Shown here: piece by piece, positions 33,873-44,571 of the stretch
How the letters are laid out: the number at the start of each line of letters is the position of its first letter
Numbering within the stretch: position 1 is the first letter of the stretch
Origin: Hydractinia symbiolongicarpus
Lineage: Eukaryota > Cnidaria > Hydrozoa > Anthoathecata > Hydractiniidae
Length of the DNA stretch: 64,000 nt
Direction: 5' to 3'
NCBI RefSeq assembly: GCF_029227915.1
Contig: NC_079882.1
Coordinates: 6,324,001 to 6,388,000, forward strand
The notes under the pieces: model-generated
What the model was told of the DNA's origin: nothing
The model's database searches: none
What the model saw: the letters and a program-made list of their open reading frames with translations, nothing else
Program-made: the position numbers and the translations under genes

Positions 33873-36800
33873 GCTAGCTAGCTAGCTAGCTAGCTAGCTA
33901 GCTAGCTATCTATAGTTTTTATGTAAAGGTTTTATTTAAAATGGTTTGGTTAATAATACATATATTTTATGCAAGCCTCGAGAAAGCCTATATATGGTTG
34001 TTATTGTGCATAAACTTTTAATGTACAGTCTTAAAAAACGAAATACATACTTACCTTACCTTAACAAATACAGCCGCTGTAAGATATATATCCTGGCCTT
34101 TAGGGTGGCCTTTAGCAGTTTTTGTTACTGAAAATAACATGTTTATAGTCTATGGAAAAAAGAATTTTAAATGATGACTACCATAGTCTAATTTGTAACT
34201 GCTCCTCTTTTGTCTTAGACTCTGTGCAGCTAGTAGGGGAAGGAGAATATATAGCTAGCTAGCTGAAGGTTTTTTAGAATTGTTGAGCTATAGCAGAGAG
34301 ATTCTATTGGCATGGTCACTCTATTAGATTGTTCTGAAAAGGAGAGGTGAAAGAAGGTCCTAAGCAGCCAGGCTGATGCAAAATAATATTGCGAGAAAAT
34401 AAAAATGACTAAAAACTGATTACATACAACATAGCTACCTACACACAGCAATATCCACCATCACTCTGATAAACTACCATTATACTACACGTTTCCCGAA
34501 TTACATGTTTTTTTAAATTTTGGAATTTTAATGTTTTGACCTTAACATCATTTTCAGCATCAGTAAATTGGTGTGTGTATAAATTTTCAACTTAATCCGA
34601 CATGGGAAAATGCTGTTTTGGTGGCATCATTGTTACGGTCAAAGCCTTCTTAATTTTCGACTTGTACTAATAAGCCTCGAGCAACGGTTAATTAGTACAA
34701 AATTAAAAAAACTGTTGTAGCAGGTTGTTTGTTTGATGTATGAATATGAAAATTTCACGATTTATCAATTTTCATGTGAGGATTTCGAAAATTACATTCA
34801 TTTTCTTTAAAAAAGTTGAGAATGAGCTGCGGCACATCAAAGAAAATAAATTCGGAAAAGGTGTATTAGACTTCGGGTACTTTACGCTGTTTGTGGGTTG
34901 GGGGCTGTCGTATCGTCGCGTATAGCAAACGCACGCAGAACAGAGCTAGATGATTTTTACGACGATCCTCAAAGTTTTAGTGACGACACATGCACAAATA
35001 GAAAAATATCATGGCTGCAACGAAAATATCAGCTAATGAAAAGTACGCTGTAGTATTAGACGGTATATCAGGGATCAGAATTCGTAAATCCGCGGCAGAA
35101 CCAGTTCACAAACTCTGCCCCTGATCCCTACTGACACTACGGAAAAGGTTTCCACTATGTTAAAAATTCATATATTTGAGAAAAGTTTTTTAAACAACCT
35201 GTTTTCTAATATAAAAACCGTGTAGTTCTCTGTACAATAAATTTTAAAATGAACTAAAAAACTTGCTAAAAGACGGTAGTTCAACAACACAGTTCTCTCC
35301 TCCCTCATAAAATACATGCACACTTGACGTGCATATCCAATTTTTGCTACAAAAATTATATATTTAAGGAACCCATCAATAAACACTTGGAATTGTGGAT
35401 GCAGGATTAGAAACTTGATCCTTGCTAGATTTCGTGTATGCAGATTTGATTTTTGTACATAGCAAGGAAGAAGCATAACAAAAGTATGGTTTCCTGAATA
35501 AGTAGGATACTTTTCTTTAATGCTTTTTTTAATTGTTTACAATAGTGTTAGATAGTAAGCATTAGGCTAATTAAACCGTTTAAACCGTTTCACTTTAAAA
35601 ACTCTGCTACTTTTGAGAAAACAAGATTTTGCGGTGTAGAAAAACCACTACATATTGCTAGTGTAGAAAAAAATTCACGATTCATGACGCTAAAAAGTGA
35701 AATTCGCGAAATATTTGCGATAAAAGTAATAAAACAAAAATTAGATCCATTCGTTTCATTTTTCAACATTTCGCGATTTTTTTATCAAAAAGTACAAAAT
35801 AAAATCTTCAGTATAACTCTAATAACATGGCCAAAAGAGAAATTGTAGAAAAAAACCCAATTTAAAATCTGTACTATTACTAGTTTTATTATATGTGTTA
35901 TGCAACAAAATCTTCCAACTTAAAAGCAATGTACTGATTTTATCTCTAATTAGCACAAAGACAAAAATTATTTTTAAAAATTTGTATTTGCCACTAATTA
36001 TTAGTGGCGGAATCATTATCCACCTTTTTAGAATAAATTCTTCACGAACACTTAATACAAGCATGAAGAGCGGAAAATTTGAACAAAGGAAGATGGAAAA
36101 GCTTCAAAATATCTCTGTTCATAGCATGGAGATATAAAATATATAAAAAAATAATATATCTCCATGTTCATACTAGAGGATAGAAATTTCTATGTTCCTG
36201 AGTTTATAGGTAAAGCAATGAGTTATAAGAATTCTAGTTGCCAAAAACGTTTGGAAACTCCAAATTGTAGTATTATTCATAAAGTAATCATAAAATACGT
36301 AGAATACGTACTTAAAATGACAGCGGTATTTTCCCACTTTCTATTCCTATCCTAAAACAACAGTTGCGGTATGAATTGGAGCTTACAAATCGTGAACAGA
36401 TTGTAAACAGAGTGTGCTGAGAGCAGAATGTGGAATAATGCACAGTGTAGTAGGAGCGTGCTTTCTCTCCCACGTGACAGTGGGGAGGGGGGCAGAATGC
36501 ATACCACACACAATAGAAAAAAATTGTGGCGTAAGGGTGTGGCGTAATAATTTTGTTAGTGTGAAAGTTTTCCCCGACGAAATATCCCCACCCACAATTT
36601 TACTCGATGAAAATAAAAAAGTTAGAAAACTCTCAGATAAAGAGGGTACTTAATGGTTTTAGGGGACTGGACCTTTTCTTATTAATATTCGAAACTATCG
36701 GTATCGGGAAAAAGAGCACGTATTTGTATGATTTTTTCGTGCTTTTTTAATCACGTTTGCCTTTACTTAAAAATTAAAAAAGTACTTAAAAAAGTACTTA

Positions 36801-37301
36801 AAGTCAGTAGTCGAATCAAGTATTTTTGTATTTTTTGTTACATTATGTTTTTCGTATTTTGATTTTAATTTTGTTTTTCTTTCTAACACATATCATGTAA
36901 TTCCCTACATAATTGTACATAGTTTTTGCCAAATTGTCGTTATTTCTACCGGTCTATAGTCCGCCATACCAACCTGCCAAAAGATTGCAGCTATTTTTAA
37001 CAATGTCAGAAAAGATCTGAGACTGAGGCCGCGTGGAAGTGCGGTCGTGAGCTTCTTTATCTATTGTTGTGACATTTTATATCGTATAAGTTAATTTGTA
37101 TCAAGTAATAACGCAACCTAATATTTTAAAAAACATTTTTTTTTATCAAGCAGAATGTACATTTTTTTAAATAAATTAGCATAATTAACATAAATTAGAA
37201 GTAGAACAAACTATTTCCCGTCAGAATTAATATATTGAGTGCGTTTTAAGTCTTGTCCGGATAATTTTTGGTTTGTGAAATTGTTTCAAAAGGTGGAATG
37301 G
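32549..37301. other. Intergenic stretch upstream of the SLC17A9-like gene
   Basis: Contains the SINE 33502-33910, short hairpins (35078-35131, 36128-36170) and AT-rich sequence. A 37-codon plus frame at 35010 (MAATKISANEKYAVV…) has no visible continuation. No gene recognised. The SLC17A9-like promoter should lie just right of 32548. Confidence 0.65.
33502..33910 (+). mobile_element. tRNA-derived SINE with (ATCT)n/(AGCT)n tail
   Basis: The head GGCGCCGTAGATTAGTGGTT resembles a tRNA 5' half. A-box TAGATTAGTGG (33509-33519) and a perfect B-box GGTTCGATTCC (33552-33562), 32 bases apart, form an internal Pol III promoter. A non-tRNA body of about 250 bases follows (with TGTTGGCCGTTGGATGTTGC), ending in about twelve ATCT units (from 33823) and then AGCT units to ~33910. 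No clear target duplication seen. Confidence 0.8.
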
Positions 37302-39216
37302 TCAAGTAGTTTTCTTTATCTGCCAGCGAAGCACAAGCGGTCGATTTGGTTTTTGAGTTGTTCGAATTCGGAAATAGCGACGACGGAACATGGGCTTGTG
37401 TGTACTATGGGCGGTGTAATGGCGTTTAGTTATTATAACTGGTTTCATTGGCACAGGTTTCTTTGTTGTACGAATCTGGTAATAACGACGACGGAACATA
37501 GGCTGGTTTGTAGTGTGGGCGGTGTAATGGCGCTTAGTTATCATAACTGGTTTCATTGGCGCAGGCTTCTTAGTTGTACGAATTCGGTAATAACGACGAC
37601 GGAACATCGGCTTGTTTGTACTATGAGCGGTGTAATGGCGCTTAGTTATCACAACTGGTTTCATTGGCGCAGGCTTCTTAGTTGAACGAATTCGGTAATA
37701 ACGACGACGGAACATGGGCTTTTTTGTAGTATGAGCGGTGTAATGGCGCTTAGTTATCATAACTGGTTTTTTTGGCGCAGGTTTCTTAGTTGTACGAATT
37801 CGGTAATAACGACGACGGAACCTAGGACTGTGTGTAGTGTGGGCAGTGTAATAGCGTTTAGTTATCATGACTGGTTTTATTGGCGCAGGTTTCTTTGTTG
37901 TGCGAATTCGGTAATAATGACGACGGAACATCGGCTTGTGTGTAGTATGGGCGGTAAAATGGCGTTTAGTTGTCACTGGGCGTTTTGTTGGTGCAAATCC
38001 CTTTTTAGTAGGAATGGTTGTCGATGCAGTGGTCGAAGTTGTAGTCGACACTGTTGTGGTTGTGGTTGTAGTCGGTTGTGTTGTGGTTGTAGTCGGTTCT
38101 GTTGTAGTGGTGGTTGTAGTCGCTTCTGTTGTAGTGGTTGTGGTTGTGGTCGGTTCTGTTGTGGTGGTGGTTGTGGTTGGCTCTGTTGTGGTGGTTGTGG
38201 TTGTAGTGGTGGTGGTTGTCGGTTCTGTTGTGGTGGTTGTGGTTGGTTCTGTTGTAGTCGTGGTTGTGGTCGGTTCTGTTGTAGTCGTGGTTGTGGTCGG
38301 TTCTGTTGTGGTGGTTGTTGTGGTTGGTTCTGTTGTAGTGGTGGTTGTGGTTGGTTCTGTTGTAGTTGTGGTTGAGGTTGGTTCTGTTGTAGTGGTTGTT
38401 GTCGTTGAGGTAGAAGTAGAAGTAGAAGTACTTGTAGTCGGTGTTGTAGTTGTTGTTGTGGAAGTAGGAGAACGAGCTACTGTGTTAACACAATCCCTTC
38501 TTGTTAAATTTGGGACACAATCAGTGAGTGAGTCAGTATAATGTTTAATACATACTCTATTTTTGTCACCAGTAATACCATCCAACTCTTCCACATTTAC
38601 TGCAGGAAGTAGTCCAATAGCATTAATCTGTATTGCCTTTCTTCTAATCGTCTGCGCTACTAGAACAGGGTTCTTACCTCGATTTGCCCTTCCGTCAGTT
38701 ATAACTACCATGATTTGACTGAGATTAGATCTTTGACCACACCCATTTGAACTGAGCACTCTTTCGCCCTCCATTAGGCCTGCGCTTGTGTTTGTTAAAT
38801 CTCCTAAACCATCTCTTCGTAATTCCATTAATCTTTTTTTGTATGCCATACTATCCGTGAAATCGTTGCACTCGATTGCAGTCATGGCTTTCTCAGAGAA
38901 CAACACGACACCAGCTCTATCGTAAGGTAAATTTAACGCCTGAATCATTTCAATAGTGAAGTCGACAGTTCTCTGAAATTTTTCGTCGCTAATAGTGCCC
39001 GATACATCAATGATCGTCACCAACTCGTTTGGACACAAACCTAAAGAGATATGAGGCAATTATGATATGGAAATAATTATTTTATAAAGCATTTTTGACG
39101 TTCCATTTAGACGACTACATGAAGGTTTTATGAAAAAAGCAGACAAACGAACCTTGTGCGGACAGTTTAGATACAAATAACAAACATGATATAACCAATG
39201 ACGTGATTCGGATCAT
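37302..39216 (-). CDS. Secreted VWA-domain protein with Thr-rich stalk and basic tandem-repeat tail
   Basis: Two exons, 39216-39153 and 39040-37302, give 600 residues. The first exon codes a clear signal peptide (MIRITSLVISCLLFVSKLSA). A von Willebrand A domain follows (~27-188): it has a metal-site DVSGTIS (Asp33, Ser35, Thr37), DLTNTSAG (~Thr106) and VITDG (Asp137), so it probably binds a divalent ion and a protein ligand. Residues ~213-360 are almost pure Thr with spaced Glu-Pro (TEPTTTTTTT units), a mucin-like O-glycosylation region. The rest (~375-600) holds five complete and two partial copies of a 36-residue unit built on FRRRYYRIRTTKKPAP and ITKRHYTAHTT, very rich in Arg, Lys, Tyr and His. 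I know no family with this tail; a matrix, cuticle or nematocyst role is a guess. The gene is likely extracellular and structural. Confidence 0.85.
37325..38010 (-). repeat. Coding 108-bp tandem repeat (tail of the VWA protein)
   Basis: Five complete and two partial 108-bp units encode the 36-residue basic repeat. Differences between units are few (e.g. THSPR, TKKPM, TNKPM, TNQPM and THKPM at the unit end), so the array is young or homogenised. Confidence 0.9.
38015..38470 (-). repeat. Coding Thr-rich low-complexity array
   Basis: ACN-rich minisatellite coding runs of Thr broken by Glu-Pro. The opposite strand reads as long Val- and Cys/Gly-rich frames that are artefacts. Likely length-variable between individuals. 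Confidence 0.85.
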
Positions 39217-40446
39217 CTTTACGTCACCGTCTTCTCCTCTGTTCAGTTCGTCCAACCTGTATTGTTGGGAATCATCGATGGCGGACGCTTTTATAGAAAT
39301 TAAATACCTATTACGTTTGCCAAATAAGGAAATTATTTTTTTTTAGGAAAATGAAATTACAAAACAAAGTCCACGTTAAAACACATCAAGACAGTCGACC
39401 GTATCCTTTAAGAGGTACAACAAAAACAAAGAAAAACATGAAACGGCAAAAAGGCATGTTTTGCACGGATACTGAAGTAAAGCGCCGGATTTTAACTGCA
39501 GTGGAATTTTAATTAATTTAATTAGTCAGGAGATAATCAACCTTGTTAATCAGGTAGTGTCTAATTACCAACATCTTTCGTTTGTTTACCTTCATCCTTC
39601 TTGTGTAAGGACGGTATCGTACAGGTATTAGCATGTTTCGCGTGGTGAATTTCTAATTATACAATATCGCATGTTATATAATTTCTATGCAAGTTTTCGC
39701 TGAATCATTTTATTACAAAGACTTGAATTGTTCTTGTGAACATCCGATATCAAGAATTCGGAAGCAGATATCTAGACAGACGACAGTAAATCCGGTTAAG
39801 AAATGGCGAAAGAACCTTAAATATAGGATTGGAAGTGTCGGCAGCTACCTGGTGGGAATTTTTTTAAAGAATCTCACAATTTGTTGCCACATATTGATGT
39901 TCATGCAACACGCGATCTCGTCAATTGACCGCTCGCTTTGTAATCCTTACAAAACGAATTAAAAAATACACCATAAAGCGAAATCAAATGGTAAACAAAA
40001 CAAAAACATACCTTACGTTTTTGGGGAGGATGGGGAATGTTCTAGATAAGGTATAAGTTAAAAAAATTGACTTTAATTCTTACCTATTAGGAAGACGTGG
40101 TAAGATTTTGTCCTTAATAAAACAAAAGTGGGATTTTTAGACTTTGTTGGGACTGGTAGTTAGAAATACTTCACATTATTACACTTCTAACGGCAAATCT
40201 AAATAAGCAGGTAAATAAAAATCGAGAAAAAAGGAAAAACCCAATTTCTAGGAAAAACGATGACGTCATCAATAAATACTCTTATTATGTCTGCATTGTT
40301 TTCTTTATGTCAAATCATCTCTGTCATTTTGGTTAGTTACCGTTCCAAGTTTTGTAGTTACAGCATTTGCCTTGTACTATAGTCTATCGGGATGGCAAAA
40401 TCAAAATAGCCAACCCCTAAAAGCGATACCCGAGAATACTATAGAA

Positions 40447-40583
40447 CTAGTCGTTAGCCCGTGGAAAATCCACGGGTTCGCCCGTCCTTAATATACCGCA
40501 TTGCGTGCGTCTTGCTACTCGCGCAGCTAAGCTACCATTTTGCGTGACAGACAGACAGACGTATACGGGTATTATAATATAGA
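40447..40583 (-). mobile_element. Short non-autonomous Helitron-like element, copy A
   Basis: On the minus strand it starts TCTATATTATAAT after an A (5' end at 40583). It ends with the hairpin CCCGTGGATTTTCCACGGG, a short spacer and CTAG at 40450-40447, followed by T. A 5' TC, a 3' hairpin plus CTAG and insertion between A and T are the Helitron signature. Confidence 0.7.
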
Positions 40584-40706
40584 TAGCCGTTAACCCGTGG
40601 AAAAATCCACGGGGTCGCCCGTCCTTTATATACCGCATTTCGTGTTTCCGTAACAGGACGCGGCTTTCGCGGACAGACAGACAAAATACGGCTATTATTA
40701 AAGAGA
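40584..40706 (-). mobile_element. Short non-autonomous Helitron-like element, copy B
   Basis: Same layout as copy A: 5' TCTCTTTAATAATAGCCG at 40706 and 3' hairpin CCCGTGGATTTTTCCACGGG near 40595-40614. Its CTAG end is mutated (GATAG on the plus strand). Directly joined to copies A and C. Confidence 0.65.
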
Positions 40707-40881
40707 CTAGTCGTTGCCCGTGGAAAAATCCACGGGTTCGCCCGTCCTTTATATTTAACCGCAGCAACAAAGTGGATAAAAATATATCGCACTTGATATT
40801 CGTGTTTCCGTAACATAATTTTTTAACTCAGCGGGGTCCGCGCAGAGACAGACAGACGGAATACGGCTATTATTATAGAGA
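40707..40881 (-). mobile_element. Short non-autonomous Helitron-like element, copy C
   Basis: Best preserved of the three: starts TCTCTATAATAATAGCCGTA after an A (40881), ends with hairpin CCCGTGGATTTTTCCACGGG, then CAACGA and CTAG (40710-40707). It contains GTCTGTCTGTC near the 5' end, as do the other copies. Confidence 0.75.
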
Positions 40882-41428
40882 TACGAAATCTATTAATAAA
40901 CAAATCGAAAACTCTCAGTAAACCGAACTGAGTCGGGCAATAAAAGAGTGTTCTCTGGAAATACACCAGAAGACAGCAAAAGTTAATAATTTAGTCTAAA
41001 CATATAAGGATGAAGCATATTCTGTACGCCAGCTTAGCTTGTACTGGTTTTCTGGTAAATAATAATTAACTAGATATCTACAAAATATTTTAATAGGAAG
41101 AATATTAAATTACGCGTTTGCTGACGGAAGTGATATTTGCAGATGTTTTTTCTTAATCAGTTTGTAATCACATCCGGTTTCTAAATATGTAACATGTAAC
41201 CTATCAATAAAAATTGTACAACCCCAATAGTCATCACAGTTGTGGATTACACGCTTTTTCAACATGTCATAAATTTAAACCTTGCATTGCTATAAGGTTT
41301 AATTTCTTCGTAGAAAAGTTGCAAAGAGAAAAAGTAAGACAAACATAATTTAACGGAAGCCTAACGAAACAGGTAAACACGTGAATTTTATTTTCTAGTA
41401 AGTAGATAGTCAACAAGTAGCAAGTAAA

Positions 41429-41585
41429 CAACAGTTTGGGAACGAGGTTGAAGTAAGCAACAGTTTGGGAACAAGGTTGAAAAAAGCAACAGTTTGGGAA
41501 CGAGGTTGAAGTAAACAACAGTTTGGAAACGAGTTTCAGTAAGCAACAGTTTGGGAACGAGGTTGAAGTAAGCAACAGGTTGAAC
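41429..41585. repeat. 29-bp minisatellite, about five copies
   Basis: Unit CAACAGTTTGGGAACGAGGT then TGAAGTAAG starts at 41429, 41458, 41487, 41516 and 41544; a sixth copy is cut short. Each unit holds GGGAACGAGGTTG, the motif found at the ends of foldback repeats elsewhere in the window. Confidence 0.85.
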
Positions 41586-42244
41586 TTATAAAATATAGAA
41601 ACGTATCGCCTATGAACAAAAAATGTAAATAGAATTGCATGCCAAAAAACTAACCAAGTAAAATTGAATATTTTTCAAACTATACACGTTCTTTTATTGG
41701 AAAGCAACCAAACGTTCAACCAGTAAATGTTTCAACTCAGAGGTTACTCTTTGCTAGAAAAAAAGTTTATAACGAGTTTCTTAAATTTGACGGGATCTAT
41801 TAGAGGGATAGTCAATATAAAACATTATCTCGATGCAACAAAGAGTGCAACAAATATATACAAGAAGAGATGAAATAATGATGCCCTTTCGCCTTAAATT
41901 CGTCATCAAAAATGATACCAGTTTTCCGATAACCTACTCAATATTCATCGAAATGATGGAAAAAATTCACATTTTTAGAAGTATCAAAAGTTTCCCAATT
42001 TTTTGTAAGGTGATTTGTCAGTTTCTTATAAAGGGGCTTTTTATAAAAAAACGCGTAGTCGAAAATAGCCATGATTAGCTCTTGTACTAGCCTTCAGAAG
42101 TAATTCTGTTCTATTTGTAATTTTTTCGCAAACTTAACCAGAACAAAAATACCACTATGGACTTATCAGAGTTGCATGTTAATTAATACAACTTGTCACC
42201 TTTGGTCATTTTCATTTTTTTACATTTTTATCAGCACATACACA

Positions 42245-44571
42245 TCAGTCTATGGTCCATACCTCCTTTGTATGGAGTTTAAATGCTTTGATCATATCAA
42301 ACGCTGAAGAATACATCCCAACACCCATAAAAAGTAAACTAAAAGTTATAATCAACACATTTACTATTGTTGTACTTTTTGATAACGTCTTGTGCTTCAG
42401 TGCCAAGTAAAACCAACATGGGAATACCATTTCTAGAAAGGCACCTGTGAAGCTTCCAATAAAAGACAACACCATACAGAAGTGAGGAACAGAGATGGCC
42501 ATTGTAAGCGTGATAAACATCAAAGCCAAGCGTATGGCTGTTCGTCTTACATTGATCAACCTTTCTTCATAATTCCGGGATTCTTTATCGTCTCCAAGTT
42601 CTGAAGAGTTGCCAATAATCAACCATTTTGAATCTTTCTCGAGAATTTCAAAGACGGTGAACATGGGTAGGGTATAAGATGACATTGCGAGTAGTAAGAC
42701 AATACTGTTAATTGCTGTGAGTAAAATTCCTGCCGGCAGATTCAAAGTCACTACTTGCGATGTCGCATCTCCAAACGTCATGTAAGCGATGACGCCGATA
42801 CCGACTTTTAAAATAGTCATGGCAAAATACCCAGCATTCATCACGCTGCCGATGCTTGACGGATTCCTCATATCGCTTTCGATCACGGATAAATACATCT
42901 GGGAAGAGTAGCTAGCCACTACCACGCCAGTTGAAGCAACAAACTCCTTAATGGAAAACTTTTCAAGGTTATGCACGTCCCAAGCGTCTATTTCCGTGAA
43001 GCAGTAAACACACACGGCAAAGAAGACGGATGTAGCTGAAGCGACGGTCAATGAGCTCATAATCGATATGTGATAAAGTCGTCGAAGAAATATATTTGGT
43101 AACATCAGCACGCCGAAAATCAGCACCCATACTCCAGAAGATAACCCGAAATGTGGGAAAAGCGTGTGCGTAACAGATACAAACACAATAGGGTAGAGCG
43201 TTGCCATGAACAGAAGCTCGAGTACCTGGATGAACAAGACAATGTTTTTGCCGTACACCGGCCACATGGCATCACCAACTTCGGCATAGGATGACCTATA
43301 TGTAATAAAAAATATTTTTTTTACAACTATATAACATAATTAAAGGGCAAAGTTGAGTTGTAATTATATTGGATTCAATCAATAGCCTATAAGCCCTGAA
43401 AATCACAGTTTCAAACTCGTCCCAAGGGCATCTTATTACCTCTTCTGACAACTGGACGAATACCGTGGGAACGAGGTTGTGATAGTTGCTTGTTGAAGGA
43501 AGTCGACCCTCTAGATTGCGCATACCATTGAGTAACTAATTTTTGTCAGTTAATTGGGGGTGTCGTTTTTAAAAGTTTAATATTTTGGGGGACCTTATCC
43601 TTTCTAGGTTATTAACGTAATAACTGTGCGACAGTAAAAAAAATGGCATTGGGCAAATAACAATTTTATTTGTGAAGAGATGTTTTGACTTTTGCATATA
43701 ATAAATAACACAATAAAATAACCACGAGAATGAAGAAAATAATTGAGTGAATAAAATCAAATTGAAAAAAAAAATGGTTGAGATACCATATGAAATATTT
43801 GTATTCGTTGTCTTCTTGTTTTTGTCAGCTGATTTGAAAGAAAAATAAACTAAAAGATTTTTTCCAAAGGTGAAGAAACGTGTCTGCTAATTTGAAGTGT
43901 CTGCCAATTATATGGTCACTATTTGGAGAGTATGTTAAAAAAGTTTCACTTGCGTCTTTCACTTGCGTCCGTCAATTCAAGACTTCACCTTATGTACAAT
44001 TACGTTTTTCAGAGGATCGAAATAGCCAGCCATAAAACAAACGCTGCAAACCTCTTGTTGTAGCTAAAGGGGAGGGTACAAACAACCTCATTACCAGGGC
44101 TCTTCTACGCCTATGATATGCTGTCAGGGGAGGGCGCTGGGGAAGGATTTATCCTTCCAAAAAAAATTATTCAAGTAATCCTAATAATTAAAGATAATAG
44201 CTAGTTTCACGTAAGATAATTACCAACCTTGTTCTAACGCTAACTGTTTCTCCTGTGGCTTCGTCGATGACGTCATCATAGTGACATTTTATCAGTATTT
44301 GACCGGTATAGTTCGATAGTATGGCTACAAGTATAATGGCTACTACACTCCACCACCCTCCACCTTTAATGACATAAGGCATAGCTAGTATGGCTACACC
44401 TTGGATTGAATTGGAGACGTTCCAGAACGCATTGAATGATGTAATTTTTTTCTGCTCCACATTTTTGGCTTCCTCAACGCACCTTTCTTGTTCCGATTCG
44501 TAAACCGATTCAACTGGTTTGTAGGGGTTTTTATCTGGGAGAATCTTCTCCCACAGCTTCTTAACCGACAT
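42245..44571 (-). CDS. SLC32A1: Vesicular inhibitory amino acid transporter-like protein (SLC32/VIAAT)
   Basis: Amino-acid/auxin permease family protein. The family member VIAAT loads GABA and glycine into synaptic vesicles by proton exchange. Two exons, 44571-44228 and 43295-42245, join as VSVRTR-SSYAEVGDAMWP and give 464 residues. Landmarks: FNAFWNVSNSIQGVAILAMP and KGGGWWSV (first membrane segments, as in VIAAT), ILIKCHYDD, FVASTGVVVASYSSQMYLSVIES, FAMTILKVGIGVIAYMTFGD, LNLPAG, SYTLPMFTVFEILEK, AISVPHFCMVLSFIGSFTG. About 70 hydrophilic residues precede the membrane part, shorter than in vertebrate VIAAT. The family is firm. Cnidarians carry several SLC32-like genes, so orthology to the GABA/glycine carrier itself is not proven. 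The intron holds a small foldback repeat at 43403-43484. Confidence 0.88.
43403..43484. repeat. Small foldback repeat in the SLC32-like intron
   Basis: TCACAGTTTCAAACTCGTCC then CAAGG pairs with the segment ending GTGGGAACGAGGTTGTGATAG. Imperfect arms of about 23 bases. Confidence 0.45.

Larger units (their letters stand above)
39217..42244. other. Intergenic stretch between the VWA and SLC32-like genes
   Basis: Holds three Helitron-like copies (40447-40881) and a minisatellite (41429-41585). The VWA promoter should lie near 39220-39300. Small frames at 39687 and 41833 show no conserved motif. Confidence 0.7.

Noticed and set aside
33823-33910. CRISPR-like or other regular array
   Set aside because: Perfect tetranucleotide repeats only, no spacers; it is the SINE tail microsatellite.
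36383-36653. Overlapping small frames on both strands near 36400-36650
   Set aside because: No motif, no splice context, typical chance frames.
37731-38375. 214-codon plus-strand Cys/Gly-rich frame that looks like a Cys-rich secreted protein
   Set aside because: Also antisense to the Thr and basic repeats; no signal peptide, and the other strand has a clear domain structure.
37936-38541. 201-codon plus-strand frame made almost only of Val and Gly-Ser-Val
   Set aside because: It is the antisense of the Thr-rich array of the VWA gene; repeat bias keeps the frame open.
39687-39962. 91-codon plus frame with a basic stretch
   Set aside because: No recognisable motif, no neighbour exons, ordinary composition for a chance frame.
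40447-40816. Minus-strand frames of 107 and 94 codons with repeated GRARPWIFPR-like text
   Set aside because: They lie wholly within the tandem Helitron copies and simply translate the hairpin.
41267-41575. 102-codon minus-strand frame with repeated FPNCC text
   Set aside because: Translation of the 29-bp minisatellite.
41429-41585. CRISPR array
   Set aside because: 29-bp units are directly adjacent without spacers and the DNA is animal.
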